A stretch of DNA of 33,842 nucleotides from a virus. A program made the translations under genes and the position numbers. Positions 8,035 to 16,190 of the stretch are shown here, in pieces (the first letter of the stretch is position 1; each line of letters begins with the position of its first letter). Location of the stretch: IMG/VR virus record IMGVR_UViG_3300032331_002958, positions 1-33,842 of that record. One strand, given 5' to 3'. Below the pieces are notes generated by a model. It saw nothing but the letters and a program-made list of their open reading frames with translations, did not search any database and was not told the DNA's origin.

Positions 8035-8429
8035 TGAAATTAATTTCCGCAATAAAAAGTTTAATAATTGAAAGTGCTTCAATTGACGATATTAAAAAAT
8101 CAATTGAACAAAAACAAGTAGTTTCAATTTATTATGATGGTGATGAACCAGGTGGTAAAGGTTTAAGAGAAATTGAACCTGTTGCTTTTGGTCGCTCTAA
8201 AGCGGGAAATTTTGTATTACGTGCTTGGGATAGAACGGGAGCTTCCCATACGGCATATAAAGGAGAACAACCTCTTCCATCTTGGAGATTATTTAGGGTT
8301 GACAAATTAGTTAACTACAAACCTACAAGAGAAGTATTTACAGAACCTAAACCAGGGTATAACTTTAACGGTGATAGAAGTATGTCAGAAGTAATTCTAA
8401 TCGCTAAATTTCCAACACAAACAATTTAA
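8034..8429 (+). CDS. Solitary WYL-domain protein
   Basis: 131 residues. The order of signatures fits a WYL domain: VVSIYYDGDEPGGKG, REIEPVAFGRSKAGN, NFVLRAWDRTGAS at the position of the Trp-Tyr-Leu strand, then SWRLFRVDKLVNY. WYL domains are small Sm-like ligand-sensing modules, usually attached to a helix-turn-helix in bacterial regulators. Here there is no helix-turn-helix; only a short N-terminal helix (KLISAIKSLIIESAS) precedes it. It lies between unknown virion-type genes with start-stop overlap upstream and 2 bases downstream. It may bind a nucleotide or nucleic acid, or modify host transcription; none of this is shown. Confidence 0.65.
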   Translation: MKLISAIKSLIIESASIDDIKKSIEQKQVVSIYYDGDEPGGKGLREIEPVAFGRSKAGNFVLRAWDRTGASHTAYKGEQPLPSWRLFRVDKLVNYKPTREVFTEPKPGYNFNGDRSMSEVILIAKFPTQTI

Positions 8430-8431
8430 TT

Positions 8432-9025
8432 ATGAATAACGATTTAATGCAAAAATTAGTAGTTGCAAAAAAAATTATGGATAAACATAATAATGTACCA
8501 AGAGGTAATGCAAATATTTCTACACCAATGTTAGAAAATTATAATGCACCTCCATCTACTTACAATATACCACAAGAATTTTTAGGTGAATCTCAATCAC
8601 CTGTAGTTAATCAAACACAAAATCAACAAATTCCTACAAGGGATAAGATTTTAAATTCAAAATTACCTAACGAAATAAAACAACTAATGATGGAACACCC
8701 AATAGAACAACCCGCAGGTTTTGGTGGACCAACATTATCTAATGAAGTTGTTGAAGCCGCCGCAAGATTAATGAAAACAGATGCTAGAGGTAATGTACAA
8801 GAATCAAACAATCAAAGACAACCGCAAGTACAATATCAACCACAAAATAATTCTGGTATTGACTATAGTTTGTTAAAATCAATTATCAGAGACACAATAA
8901 CAGAAGTTTTAACAGAAAAAGGATTGGTCGCTGAAAGTTCATCTAAAACAAAAGAAGCTATTAGTTTCAGAGTTGGTCAACACGTTTTTGAAGGTTTTGT
9001 AACAAAAATTAAAAAGATGAGATAA
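8432..9025 (+). CDS. Gln/Asn-rich phage protein, possibly virion-packaged
   Basis: 197 residues. The first 145 are polar and rich in Gln, Asn and Pro, probably disordered. An amphipathic helix at 146-162 (SLLKSIIRDTITEVLTE) ends in Leu-Thr-Glu, which fits the (I/L)-x-E cleavage rule of T4-type prohead proteases. A short basic tail (RVGQHVFEGFVTKIKKMR) looks like a small beta domain. I infer a head- or core-associated protein from the helix and context; there is no direct functional motif. It ends the five-gene block, and a 48-base AT-rich gap follows. Confidence 0.65.
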   Translation: MNNDLMQKLVVAKKIMDKHNNVPRGNANISTPMLENYNAPPSTYNIPQEFLGESQSPVVNQTQNQQIPTRDKILNSKLPNEIKQLMMEHPIEQPAGFGGPTLSNEVVEAAARLMKTDARGNVQESNNQRQPQVQYQPQNNSGIDYSLLKSIIRDTITEVLTEKGLVAESSSKTKEAISFRVGQHVFEGFVTKIKKMR

Positions 9026-9046
9026 TACTTTTTTTTATGTAATAAA

Positions 9047-9066
9047 TTTACTATATTTTAGTAAAA
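9047..9066 (+). promoter_or_regulatory. Hairpin and variant promoter box before the glycosyltransferase run
   Basis: Perfect 7-bp inverted repeat TTTACTA/TAGTAAA with a 5-base loop. It contains ATATTTTAGTAAA, a variant of the RTATTTAT-TAAA element, 8 bases before the start at 9074. It could be a promoter, an operator or an RNA hairpin. Confidence 0.35.
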
Positions 9067-9073
9067 GTTTATT

Positions 9074-10285
9074 ATGTCAAAAATTAAAGTATTAGTACTC
9101 CCATCAGATAGAACAGGAGTTGGTAAATTCCGTTCTATTGACCCACATACATTTTTACAAAAATTATATCCAGATGATTTTCACGTGGATATTAATTATG
9201 AACCACCATTAAATGATGACAATTTTTGGAAAGAATATCCAATAGTTCATTTTCACCGTACAATTGGTGGTAATTATGACCAATCTCAAAAACTTATTGA
9301 ACATTTAAATTCATTGGGTATCATCACCATTATGGATTTAGATGATTATTGGTTACCTACTAAAGAACACCCAATTCATGATTTAGTAAAAGTTAACAAA
9401 ATTCATGAAAAAATTATTGAAAATCTAAAAGTTTCAAAATACGTTACAACTACAACATCTATATTTGCAGATGAAATTAAAAAATACAATAAAAATGTTA
9501 TTATTTTACCAAACGCATTAAATCCAAAAGAACCACAATTTTGTTCTCAAAGTGAACCTTCAGATAAATTACGTTTTGGTTGGTTAGGTGGGTCTTCTCA
9601 CTTACATGATTTATTGATTTTAGAAGATTTATTTCAAAGAATGGAACCATATAAAGATAAAACACAAGTTTATCTTTGTGGATTTGATATTCGTGGTAGT
9701 GTTACAGAAATAAATGCTCAAACAAAAGAGCAAACAAAACGTGACATTAAACCTCACGAAACTGTTTGGTATCAGTTTGAAAATATTTTTACAGATAAAT
9801 TTAAATTAATATCACCTGAATACAGAACGTTTTTAGAAAAATTTAAGGAAGAAGACGATTCTAAATTTTCTCACGAATTTTATCGTAGAATTTGGACAAG
9901 ACCTGTAAATGTTTACGCTAAAAATTACAATAAATTTGATGTGTCATTAGCACCATTAAAAAATCACATTTTTAATAGAGTTAAATCACAACTTAAAGTT
10001 ATTGAAGCTGGCTTCCACAAAAAATGTTTAATTGCTAGTAATTTAGGTCCTTACACAATTGACTTGAAACATTCATTAAATCAAGGTAACTTTGTAGACG
10101 GTAATTCATTGTTAGTTGATGAAACAAGAAATCATAGTGATTGGTTTAAATTTTCAAAAAAACTAATTGAAAATCCAAATTGGGCTATGGAAATGGGTGA
10201 AAGATTGCACGAACACGTAATGAAACACTATGATTTAAATGTTGTCACAAAAGAAAGAGCTGAATTTTATAAATCAATAATATGA
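9074..10285 (+). CDS. GT-B-type glycosyltransferase
   Basis: 403 residues. It has two Rossmann-like halves. The N-terminal half includes FHRTIGG and the acidic IMDLDDYWLP (about 86-95), then VTTTTSIFADEI, a typical hinge phrase. The C-terminal half starts LRFGWLGGSSH (166-176) and ends with KSQLKVIEAGFHKK, where Glu311 sits at the position of the conserved acidic residue that binds the donor in GT4-like enzymes. The reaction is sugar transfer from a nucleotide-sugar donor; donor and acceptor are unknown. It is the first gene of a plus-strand run, and its end overlaps the exonuclease start by 4 bases (ATGA). Confidence 0.75.
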   Translation: MSKIKVLVLPSDRTGVGKFRSIDPHTFLQKLYPDDFHVDINYEPPLNDDNFWKEYPIVHFHRTIGGNYDQSQKLIEHLNSLGIITIMDLDDYWLPTKEHPIHDLVKVNKIHEKIIENLKVSKYVTTTTSIFADEIKKYNKNVIILPNALNPKEPQFCSQSEPSDKLRFGWLGGSSHLHDLLILEDLFQRMEPYKDKTQVYLCGFDIRGSVTEINAQTKEQTKRDIKPHETVWYQFENIFTDKFKLISPEYRTFLEKFKEEDDSKFSHEFYRRIWTRPVNVYAKNYNKFDVSLAPLKNHIFNRVKSQLKVIEAGFHKKCLIASNLGPYTIDLKHSLNQGNFVDGNSLLVDETRNHSDWFKFSKKLIENPNWAMEMGERLHEHVMKHYDLNVVTKERAEFYKSII

Positions 10286-10983
10286 TACAACCATCCGTAA
10301 CTAAAATTTTATTTTTTGACATTGAAACTGTCGGAATAACTAAAGACTTTCCTCAACTTGAAGAAAAATATCCCGCATTAACCAAACAATTTCACAATTA
10401 TTTTGATTGGTTTTTAAAAAGATTTCCTGAAGACCAAGGATTAACACCTGCCGAAGTTTATGTAAATAGAGCAGCATTGGTTCCTGAGTTTTCAAAAATT
10501 GTATGTGCAAGTTTTGCGTTTGTTGGTCCTGATGGAAAAACACACTCACAAACTTTCTCGGGTGATAACGAAAAAGAAGTTTTATTAGGTATTAACGCTC
10601 TTTTAACTAAAGTTTATAAATTAGATTTTTGGTTATGTGGACATAATATTAAAAACTTTGATATACCAGTATTGAGTAAACGTATGGTAATTAATGGGAT
10701 TAAACCATCACCATTATTACCATCATATGATACAAAACCTTGGGAAATTAAAGCAATTGATACTATGGATGTGTGGAAAATGGGAAATAATTTTGCATTA
10801 TCATCATTAGAACTTATGTGTGCCGCCATGGGTGTTAAATCACCAAAAGAAGGTGAAGTTACTGGCAATCGTGTACATGAATCCTATTATGATTTTAATC
10901 AACTTGATTTGATAATTGAGTATTGTGAAAGAGATGTGATGGTATTAATTGATATTATAAAAAAATTAAAAGAATTACAATAA
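10282..10983 (+). CDS. DEDDy-type 3'-5' exonuclease (DNA polymerase B exonuclease-like)
   Basis: 233 residues. All three exonuclease motifs of the DnaQ/RNase H-like fold are present: Exo I FFDIET with Asp13 and Glu15, Exo II HNIKNFDIPVL with Asp127, and Exo III YCERD with Tyr214 and Asp218, which marks the DEDDy type. No polymerase domain follows, so it is a stand-alone nuclease, close to the predicted PolB-exonuclease-like family. T4 has DexA in a similar role. It would degrade DNA 3' to 5' with two metal ions, for repair, recombination or host DNA breakdown. It overlaps the upstream glycosyltransferase by 4 bases and ends 1 base before the dUTPase. Confidence 0.85.
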   Translation: MIQPSVTKILFFDIETVGITKDFPQLEEKYPALTKQFHNYFDWFLKRFPEDQGLTPAEVYVNRAALVPEFSKIVCASFAFVGPDGKTHSQTFSGDNEKEVLLGINALLTKVYKLDFWLCGHNIKNFDIPVLSKRMVINGIKPSPLLPSYDTKPWEIKAIDTMDVWKMGNNFALSSLELMCAAMGVKSPKEGEVTGNRVHESYYDFNQLDLIIEYCERDVMVLIDIIKKLKELQ

Positions 10984-10984
10984 T

Positions 10985-11587
10985 ATGAATGAAGATGAAG
11001 AAATGGATTTGTTAAGAGACGAACTTAAACAAATCATTAGACAATTTGAAAATGAAATGTCTGGTGTTCAAGACGAAGACGACCTTGAAGAAATTAATGG
11101 TGTTAATCTTAAAGAATTAGAAAAAGTTTTTGAACAAAAACAACCTAAATTAGAATTAAAATTTATTAAATGTCATGTTGATGCGGTTATTCCACAATAT
11201 GCATACCCTTCTGATTCAGGTTTTGATTTACACTCAACTGAAAGTATTGGTATATCACCATTATCACGAATGATTGTTGGTACAGGTTTAAAATTTAATA
11301 TTAAAGATGGTTATGAAATGCAAATTAGACCAAAAAGTGGTTTAGCGGCTAAACAAGGACTAACAGTATTAAACACACCTGGCACAATTGATTCAGGATA
11401 TGACGGAGAAGTTAAAGTTATATTATACAATTCAACACAAAATACTCTTTACATAGAAAAAGGTCAAAAAATTGCACAAGCTTGTATTTGTCCTGTTGTA
11501 AACGGTAGATGGATTGAATTAAATGAAGTTACTGAAATAAGTGGTAAAGACAGAGGTGATAATGGATTTGGCTCAACAGGAATATGA
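10985..11587 (+). CDS. dut: dUTPase (trimeric dUTP diphosphatase) with an acidic N-terminal extension
   Basis: 200 residues. Hydrolyses dUTP to dUMP and pyrophosphate, keeping uracil out of phage DNA and feeding dTMP synthesis. All five motifs are present: DSGFDLHS (77-84), RPKSGLA (115-121), the NTPGTIDSGYDGE region with catalytic Asp136 (130-142), GQKIAQACICPV (160-171), and RGDNGFGSTG (190-199) with the stacking Phe195. The catalytic core starts near residue 58. The first 55 residues are an extra, strongly acidic helical extension not found in ordinary dUTPases of about 150 residues. It could bind a partner protein. Its end overlaps the next glycosyltransferase by 4 bases. Confidence 0.95.
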   Translation: MNEDEEMDLLRDELKQIIRQFENEMSGVQDEDDLEEINGVNLKELEKVFEQKQPKLELKFIKCHVDAVIPQYAYPSDSGFDLHSTESIGISPLSRMIVGTGLKFNIKDGYEMQIRPKSGLAAKQGLTVLNTPGTIDSGYDGEVKVILYNSTQNTLYIEKGQKIAQACICPVVNGRWIELNEVTEISGKDRGDNGFGSTGI

Positions 11588-13014
11588 TTACAATTGGATT
11601 TAGTACAAGAAAAATAGATGAAAATTATATTACACAATTAGAAAAAAGTTGTGGTAGTAAAAATGTTCAAATAATACCTATTGAAAATAATGGAGAATAT
11701 TCATTATCTGAGGTTTATAATAAAATATTAGAGCAATCTGAACACGATATTGTTGTTCTTTGCCATGATGATTTAAAATTTGAAACAAGTGGATGGCTTT
11801 ATAAAATAAAAAATCACTTTGATAAGAATCCTGAGTATGGTATTGTTGGTTTGGCTGGTTCCAAATACATGCCAAAGTCAGGTATGTGGTGGGAAATACA
11901 AACAACAATGTATGGTATTGTAAATCATGAACATGAAGGAAAAAAATGGGAATCAAAATACTCAAAAGAAATTGGTAGTAAAATTGAACCCACAGTAATG
12001 GTTGATGGTTTATTTTTTGCTTTACACAAACAAAGAATTAAAAAGAATTTTGATGAAACAGTAAAAGGTTTCCATTTTTATGATGTAACATTTTCAATTC
12101 AAAATTATCTTGAAGGTGTTAAAATTGGTATTTGTACCGATATTAGAGTTACTCACTTATCTATTGGTCAAACTAATGAAAAATGGGAAGAAAATAGAGT
12201 TGAATTTGCGAAAAAATTTGAGGATAACTTACCTTTGAATATTACAATTCCTGATAAAACACTTAGTACATTTATTTTTGTTCATGACCAAGACTTGGTT
12301 GAATTGTTTGAGGAAAATAGTAAATTTAAAGGATTTGATAATTACAAATACGTATTTGTTGGTAATAGACCTTGTGATAAAATTGAAAATTTACCAAACG
12401 TAATCATATCTCGTAACTATGATGGTCATTTAGAGGATTATCCAAAACTAACATCATTTACTGGTTGGTATACATTATGGAAACATAAATTAATTGATAC
12501 TGAATATGTAAATCTATTTGAATATGATGTAAATTATGTTCCTGATTTATTACCTCAAATTTCAAAAATGTTGTATGATAAACAAGACATGATTGGTTAT
12601 ATTCCATTCCCCGCACCTCACCCAATGTTTGTACAACACCCACCATTTATTGATACTTTATTTAAGGCAATACGAAAAACATATCATGTTGACATTCAAC
12701 GAATATTAATGACGGCAATCAATGAAATTAAAATGACCCATTGGTCGTCAACATCAAATACAACATTTAGAAAAAGTGTGTTTGACCAATATATGAATTG
12801 GATGTTACCAATGATTGACGAAATCAAAGTTGACCCAAATGCGGGACACTTACATGAAAGGTCTATTACAATTTTTGCATCTATGAAAAGCAAAAAATTG
12901 ATTCTTACAAGTGGGTTTTTAAAACATTACCAAATGGATTCTCATAAAACACAAGGACATTATGTAGATGAAAAAAATACCATAAATCAACTTATTGAAA
13001 ATAAAGTACAGTAA
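11584..13014 (+). CDS. Two-domain glycosyltransferase (GT2-like N-terminal half)
   Basis: 476 residues. The N-terminal domain (about 1-225) is a GT-A fold of GT2 type: IVVLCHDDLKF with the acidic HDD at 61-63, then VMVDGLFFALHK and GFHFYDVTFS, as in the StrF-like subgroup. A second domain (about 228-476) begins LSTFIFVHDQDLV and has VNLFEYDVNYVPD, an acidic motif placed like a DxD, and a conserved-looking MTHWSSTSNTTFRK. I infer two fused transfer activities, or one catalytic and one acceptor-recognition domain. Donor and acceptor are unknown. It overlaps dut by 4 bases and the next gene by 1. Confidence 0.7.
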   Translation: MITIGFSTRKIDENYITQLEKSCGSKNVQIIPIENNGEYSLSEVYNKILEQSEHDIVVLCHDDLKFETSGWLYKIKNHFDKNPEYGIVGLAGSKYMPKSGMWWEIQTTMYGIVNHEHEGKKWESKYSKEIGSKIEPTVMVDGLFFALHKQRIKKNFDETVKGFHFYDVTFSIQNYLEGVKIGICTDIRVTHLSIGQTNEKWEENRVEFAKKFEDNLPLNITIPDKTLSTFIFVHDQDLVELFEENSKFKGFDNYKYVFVGNRPCDKIENLPNVIISRNYDGHLEDYPKLTSFTGWYTLWKHKLIDTEYVNLFEYDVNYVPDLLPQISKMLYDKQDMIGYIPFPAPHPMFVQHPPFIDTLFKAIRKTYHVDIQRILMTAINEIKMTHWSSTSNTTFRKSVFDQYMNWMLPMIDEIKVDPNAGHLHERSITIFASMKSKKLILTSGFLKHYQMDSHKTQGHYVDEKNTINQLIENKVQ

Positions 13015-13673
13015 TGAATTATGTGAGTTTTAGTTTATGGGGTAACCAACCAATTTATAATGTTGGTGCAATTAGAAACGCTGAACTTATGAAAACAATT
13101 TACCCTGATTGGAAAATGATTGTTTATTATGACAACACAGTCCCAACCGAAACAATTGAAAAATTAAAAGAGTTGGGTGTCGTTGTTAAAGATATGACAG
13201 GTACCGACATTTATGGTATGTTTTGGAGATTTTTTGCTCACGATGAATCTGATTGTCAGTACGCTGTATTCAGAGATGCTGATGCCAGGGTAACCGAAAG
13301 AGAAAAACTTGCGGTTGAAGAATGGATTAACAGTGGAAAATCACTCCATGTAATGAGAGACCATCCAGCACACAGGATTCCTTATGGAAATTCAGGATTA
13401 GGTATTTTAGGTGGTATGTGGGGTATTAAATCGGGTATTATTCCACTCATAGATTTAATCAAACGATTCCCAAAATCAAAAGAACTTCAATATGGTAATG
13501 ACCAAACGTTCTTAAAAACAATATATTCGATATTTCAAGATGACAGATGTACACACGATGAATTCTTTGAAAATAAACCTTTTCCCATTAAAAGAAACCC
13601 TGGTGAGTTTATTGGAAGTCGTATTGACCATAATAATATGCCAGTTGGGACCGACCACTTGGCAGTATCATGA
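13014..13673 (+). CDS. GT-A-type glycosyltransferase
   Basis: 219 residues. The strand order and the phrase YAVFRDADARV (84-94), with an Asp-x-Asp at 88-90, fit a metal-dependent GT-A glycosyltransferase. Supporting parts are FWRFFAHDE, HVMRDHPAHR, GGMWGIKSG and YGNDQTFLK, which I recognise from a family found in phages and Bacteroidota. There is no membrane anchor, so it would act in the cytoplasm on a soluble or virion acceptor. It overlaps its neighbours by 1 base upstream and 4 bases downstream, which indicates one co-translated group. Confidence 0.65.
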   Translation: MNYVSFSLWGNQPIYNVGAIRNAELMKTIYPDWKMIVYYDNTVPTETIEKLKELGVVVKDMTGTDIYGMFWRFFAHDESDCQYAVFRDADARVTEREKLAVEEWINSGKSLHVMRDHPAHRIPYGNSGLGILGGMWGIKSGIIPLIDLIKRFPKSKELQYGNDQTFLKTIYSIFQDDRCTHDEFFENKPFPIKRNPGEFIGSRIDHNNMPVGTDHLAVS

Positions 13674-14299
13674 AAAAAATATTATATGTAATTCTTCACA
13701 CTTGTACAAGACCAGAAAGATATGATGGTGTTGTTAATAGTTGGGGTAAAGACGTAGATTATGTATTCTACGCAGATTGTGACAACAAAGAAAAAAATAT
13801 CATTAAAGCTTCTAATGACTCAACGTATAGTTCAAACGAACCAAAACATGTTAACATTATAAAATATTTGATTGAAAATAATTACCAATATGAATGGTTC
13901 TTTTTTTGTGATGATGATACATTTGTTAACACTAAAAATTTAGAAAAAAATCTAGACTTATTTGATAAAAACAAAATACATGGTTACATACTTAAAGCGA
14001 CTTGGCCATCAGATAAGTCATTAATTTATTGTTCTGGTGGTGGGGGATATTTAATACACAAAACACTTTTATCTACAATATCTAAAACAATTAAAACAAC
14101 TGATTCAGGTTATTCAGATGTTAGTTTAGGTATTTGTGCAAAATCATTAGGTATTGAATTTAACCATAATGAAAATTTTAAACCTTGTAACCATGAATAT
14201 TTTAAAGTAGAAAAAACTTTAATAAAAGATATTTTTACATTTCATTATGTAGACCCTGAATTAATGGGTGAACTATATGAAATATTAGATTTAAACTAA
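13670..14299 (+). CDS. Fringe/galactosyltransferase-like (GT31-type) glycosyltransferase
   Basis: 209 residues. Signatures in order match GT31 enzymes such as Fringe and core-1 beta-1,3-galactosyltransferase: HTCTRPERY near the N-terminus, the metal-binding FFFCDDDTFV (77-86), CSGGGGYLI (121-129), YSDVSLGICAKSLG (148-161) as the acidic acceptor-side motif, and FHYVDP (191-196) near the end. Animal homologues have a membrane anchor and a stem; this protein is only the catalytic core. The likely chemistry is beta-1,3 transfer of a hexose or hexosamine, by analogy; substrates are unknown. It overlaps the previous glycosyltransferase by 4 bases and is 3 bases from the dehydrogenase-like gene. Confidence 0.7.
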   Translation: MKKILYVILHTCTRPERYDGVVNSWGKDVDYVFYADCDNKEKNIIKASNDSTYSSNEPKHVNIIKYLIENNYQYEWFFFCDDDTFVNTKNLEKNLDLFDKNKIHGYILKATWPSDKSLIYCSGGGGYLIHKTLLSTISKTIKTTDSGYSDVSLGICAKSLGIEFNHNENFKPCNHEYFKVEKTLIKDIFTFHYVDPELMGELYEILDLN

Positions 14300-14302
14300 A
14301 TT

Positions 14303-15400
14303 ATGAATATTGGTATAATTGGTTTAGGGAATTTTGGTTACAACTTATCTGTATATTTTTCTAATTTTGGACACACCATATCCGTATCGGATAAAAACGA
14401 AACTAAGTTAGAAACAATTGGTTTTTCGTCATATTTGGACAACGTTGAAGTTATACGTAATTCAGATATTATTTTTTGTTGTGTGGATACTCATATCCTC
14501 CCATCAAATTTTTTGGACATTAAAAATGTGATGGATGTTGTGGAAGATTTTGGAATTGCATTTGAAAATGAAATTCCATTATATAATAAAATATTTGTTA
14601 TCTGTTCAACTTTAAATCCTGGTGATACAAAACAAGTATCAGAAATTTTAAACCCAATGAATTTAAATGTTTCTTATGTACCTTTAATTGTTAATTCTAA
14701 TAATGTTTTATTATCATTAGAATCTTTAGATACACTTGTTGTTGGAAATCTTGATTCTCACGTTTCAGGTAAAATTTCAAATCTATTTCAAAACAAAAAT
14801 TTGAAAGTTATAACAATGACTAGTAGGTCCGCAGAAATTTATAAATTGGCATACAGTTCATTCATTCATTACAAAATAAATTTTGCAAATTTTTTAGGTG
14901 AATTAATGATTAATTTTGGTTCATCAGATGAAACTAAATTATTACTAAAAAGTTTAGGTTATGATAAATCAATATCTGATGGAAATTTTGATTTTGGTTT
15001 TGGTGTTGGGGGTCCTTGGATTCCAACTGAAAATAGAGTATTTGGTCAAGTATGTAATGGAAATAGATTAAACTACATCTTACCGTTCGTAAACGATGAT
15101 TTTAATAAGAGTCATCAAACATATCTAAAAGAACATTTTACATCATTAAACACCGATAAAACCCAACCATTTATCGTTGAGGGTATTGGTTACAAGGACA
15201 ATTCAGGAAATATTATGGAATCTTCTAAATTATCTTTGGTTTATGATTTATTAAAAGATGGGTATGAAGTGTTTATTGTAGAAACTGAAGAGTTCATTAG
15301 AAATGTAAAAGTTGTTAAAGATTTAGTATCAGATTTTGGAGATAAAATAAAATTTTACAAAAAAGGAACGACGCCCAAAGGAGTATACATTAATTTTTAA
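14303..15400 (+). CDS. UDP-sugar dehydrogenase homologue lacking the catalytic cysteine
   Basis: 365 residues. The N-terminal Rossmann fold begins NIGIIGLGNFGYNL with a GxGxxG nucleotide site. Next come ICSTLNPGDTKQV (like the STVxPG motif), SAEIYKLAYSS with Lys181 (the conserved Lys of the family), and GFGVGGPWIPTENR. The C-terminal domain has IVEGIGYKDNSGNIMESSKL, matching the family's GxxxKxxxxDxRxS region. Family members oxidise UDP-glucose or GDP-mannose twice through a Cys thiohemiacetal in a GGSCF-type motif. Here that position is Trp239 (TGG codon), so normal four-electron oxidation is unlikely. It may be a sugar-binding protein, a different oxidoreductase, or inactive. The neighbouring glycosyltransferases suggest a link to sugar supply. 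Confidence 0.75.
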   Translation: MNIGIIGLGNFGYNLSVYFSNFGHTISVSDKNETKLETIGFSSYLDNVEVIRNSDIIFCCVDTHILPSNFLDIKNVMDVVEDFGIAFENEIPLYNKIFVICSTLNPGDTKQVSEILNPMNLNVSYVPLIVNSNNVLLSLESLDTLVVGNLDSHVSGKISNLFQNKNLKVITMTSRSAEIYKLAYSSFIHYKINFANFLGELMINFGSSDETKLLLKSLGYDKSISDGNFDFGFGVGGPWIPTENRVFGQVCNGNRLNYILPFVNDDFNKSHQTYLKEHFTSLNTDKTQPFIVEGIGYKDNSGNIMESSKLSLVYDLLKDGYEVFIVETEEFIRNVKVVKDLVSDFGDKIKFYKKGTTPKGVYINF

Positions 15401-15437
15401 TGTTTCTTTTATTACTAAATTTCATAGATTATAAATA

Positions 15438-16190
15438 ATGGAAAGAAAACCAAGAAAAAAACCCCTCATATCGGGTAAAATTACAACGGCTAGCGGAGAA
15501 ACAAAAACTCCAGCCAGAACAAAAAAAGATATTATCAACACTGTTATTCCAAGACCAACAAAAGAAAAATTTTTAACAGAAAATCAAAGGACTTACTATG
15601 AAAATTTGACAAAAAATCAAATTACAATATGTTCAGGTCCTGCTGGTGTTGGTAAATCATATATTGCCATGAAAGCGGCTGTTGATTTATTGAGGGACAC
15701 AAACAATTCGTATGAAAAAATAATGATTGTTAGACCAGCTGTTGAATCTGAAGAAAAACTTGGTTCATTACCGGGAACTTTAGAGGAAAAATTAGACCCA
15801 TATATTAGTCCATCTTATTATTTGTTAAATAAACTTATTGGTAAAGAAAATAGGGAGAAATTAATTGAATTAGAATTGATTGAAGTTCAAGCTTTAGCAT
15901 TTATTAGGGGTTGGAATATTGATAACACAATTTTAATTTTTGAAGAGGCTCAAAACAGTACACCAAATCAAATGAAATTATTATTAACACGTATTGGTTT
16001 TAATAGTAAGTTTTTTATCTCAGGTGATTTAGAACAAACTGATAGATACAAAGATAAAACCCAAACAGGATTATGGGATGCTATTAAGAAATTTAAAGAT
16101 ATGGATGATATTGGTATTTTTGAATTTGATGAAAATGACATTGTAAGAAACCCACTAATTACCAAAATATTAAAAAAATACGCAGAATGA
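15438..16190 (+). CDS. phoH: PhoH-like ATPase
   Basis: 250 residues. The P-loop GPAGVGKS is at 67-74, followed by IVRPAVESEEKLGSLPG (97-113) and the Walker B-type ILIFEEAQN (165-173), which carries Glu where many relatives have Asp; ISGDLEQTD (194-202) is the sensor-like motif. This order is diagnostic of PhoH. The N-terminal 45 residues are basic and probably flexible. PhoH proteins are RNA-associated ATPases and common in phages; the role in infection is not settled. A 37-base AT-rich gap separates it from the dehydrogenase-like gene, and the HAD gene starts inside its last codons. Confidence 0.9.
   Translation: MERKPRKKPLISGKITTASGETKTPARTKKDIINTVIPRPTKEKFLTENQRTYYENLTKNQITICSGPAGVGKSYIAMKAAVDLLRDTNNSYEKIMIVRPAVESEEKLGSLPGTLEEKLDPYISPSYYLLNKLIGKENREKLIELELIEVQALAFIRGWNIDNTILIFEEAQNSTPNQMKLLLTRIGFNSKFFISGDLEQTDRYKDKTQTGLWDAIKKFKDMDDIGIFEFDENDIVRNPLITKILKKYAE

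Noticed and set aside
9026-9046. T-run after the gene ending at 9025 considered as a terminator
   Set aside because: No GC-containing stem precedes the T-run; the nearby hairpin comes after it and is all AT apart from one pair.
15430-15437. Perfect TATAAATA right before the phoH start
   Set aside because: It touches the ATG, so a T4-type promoter here would start transcription inside the gene. In DNA this AT-rich a chance match is likely.
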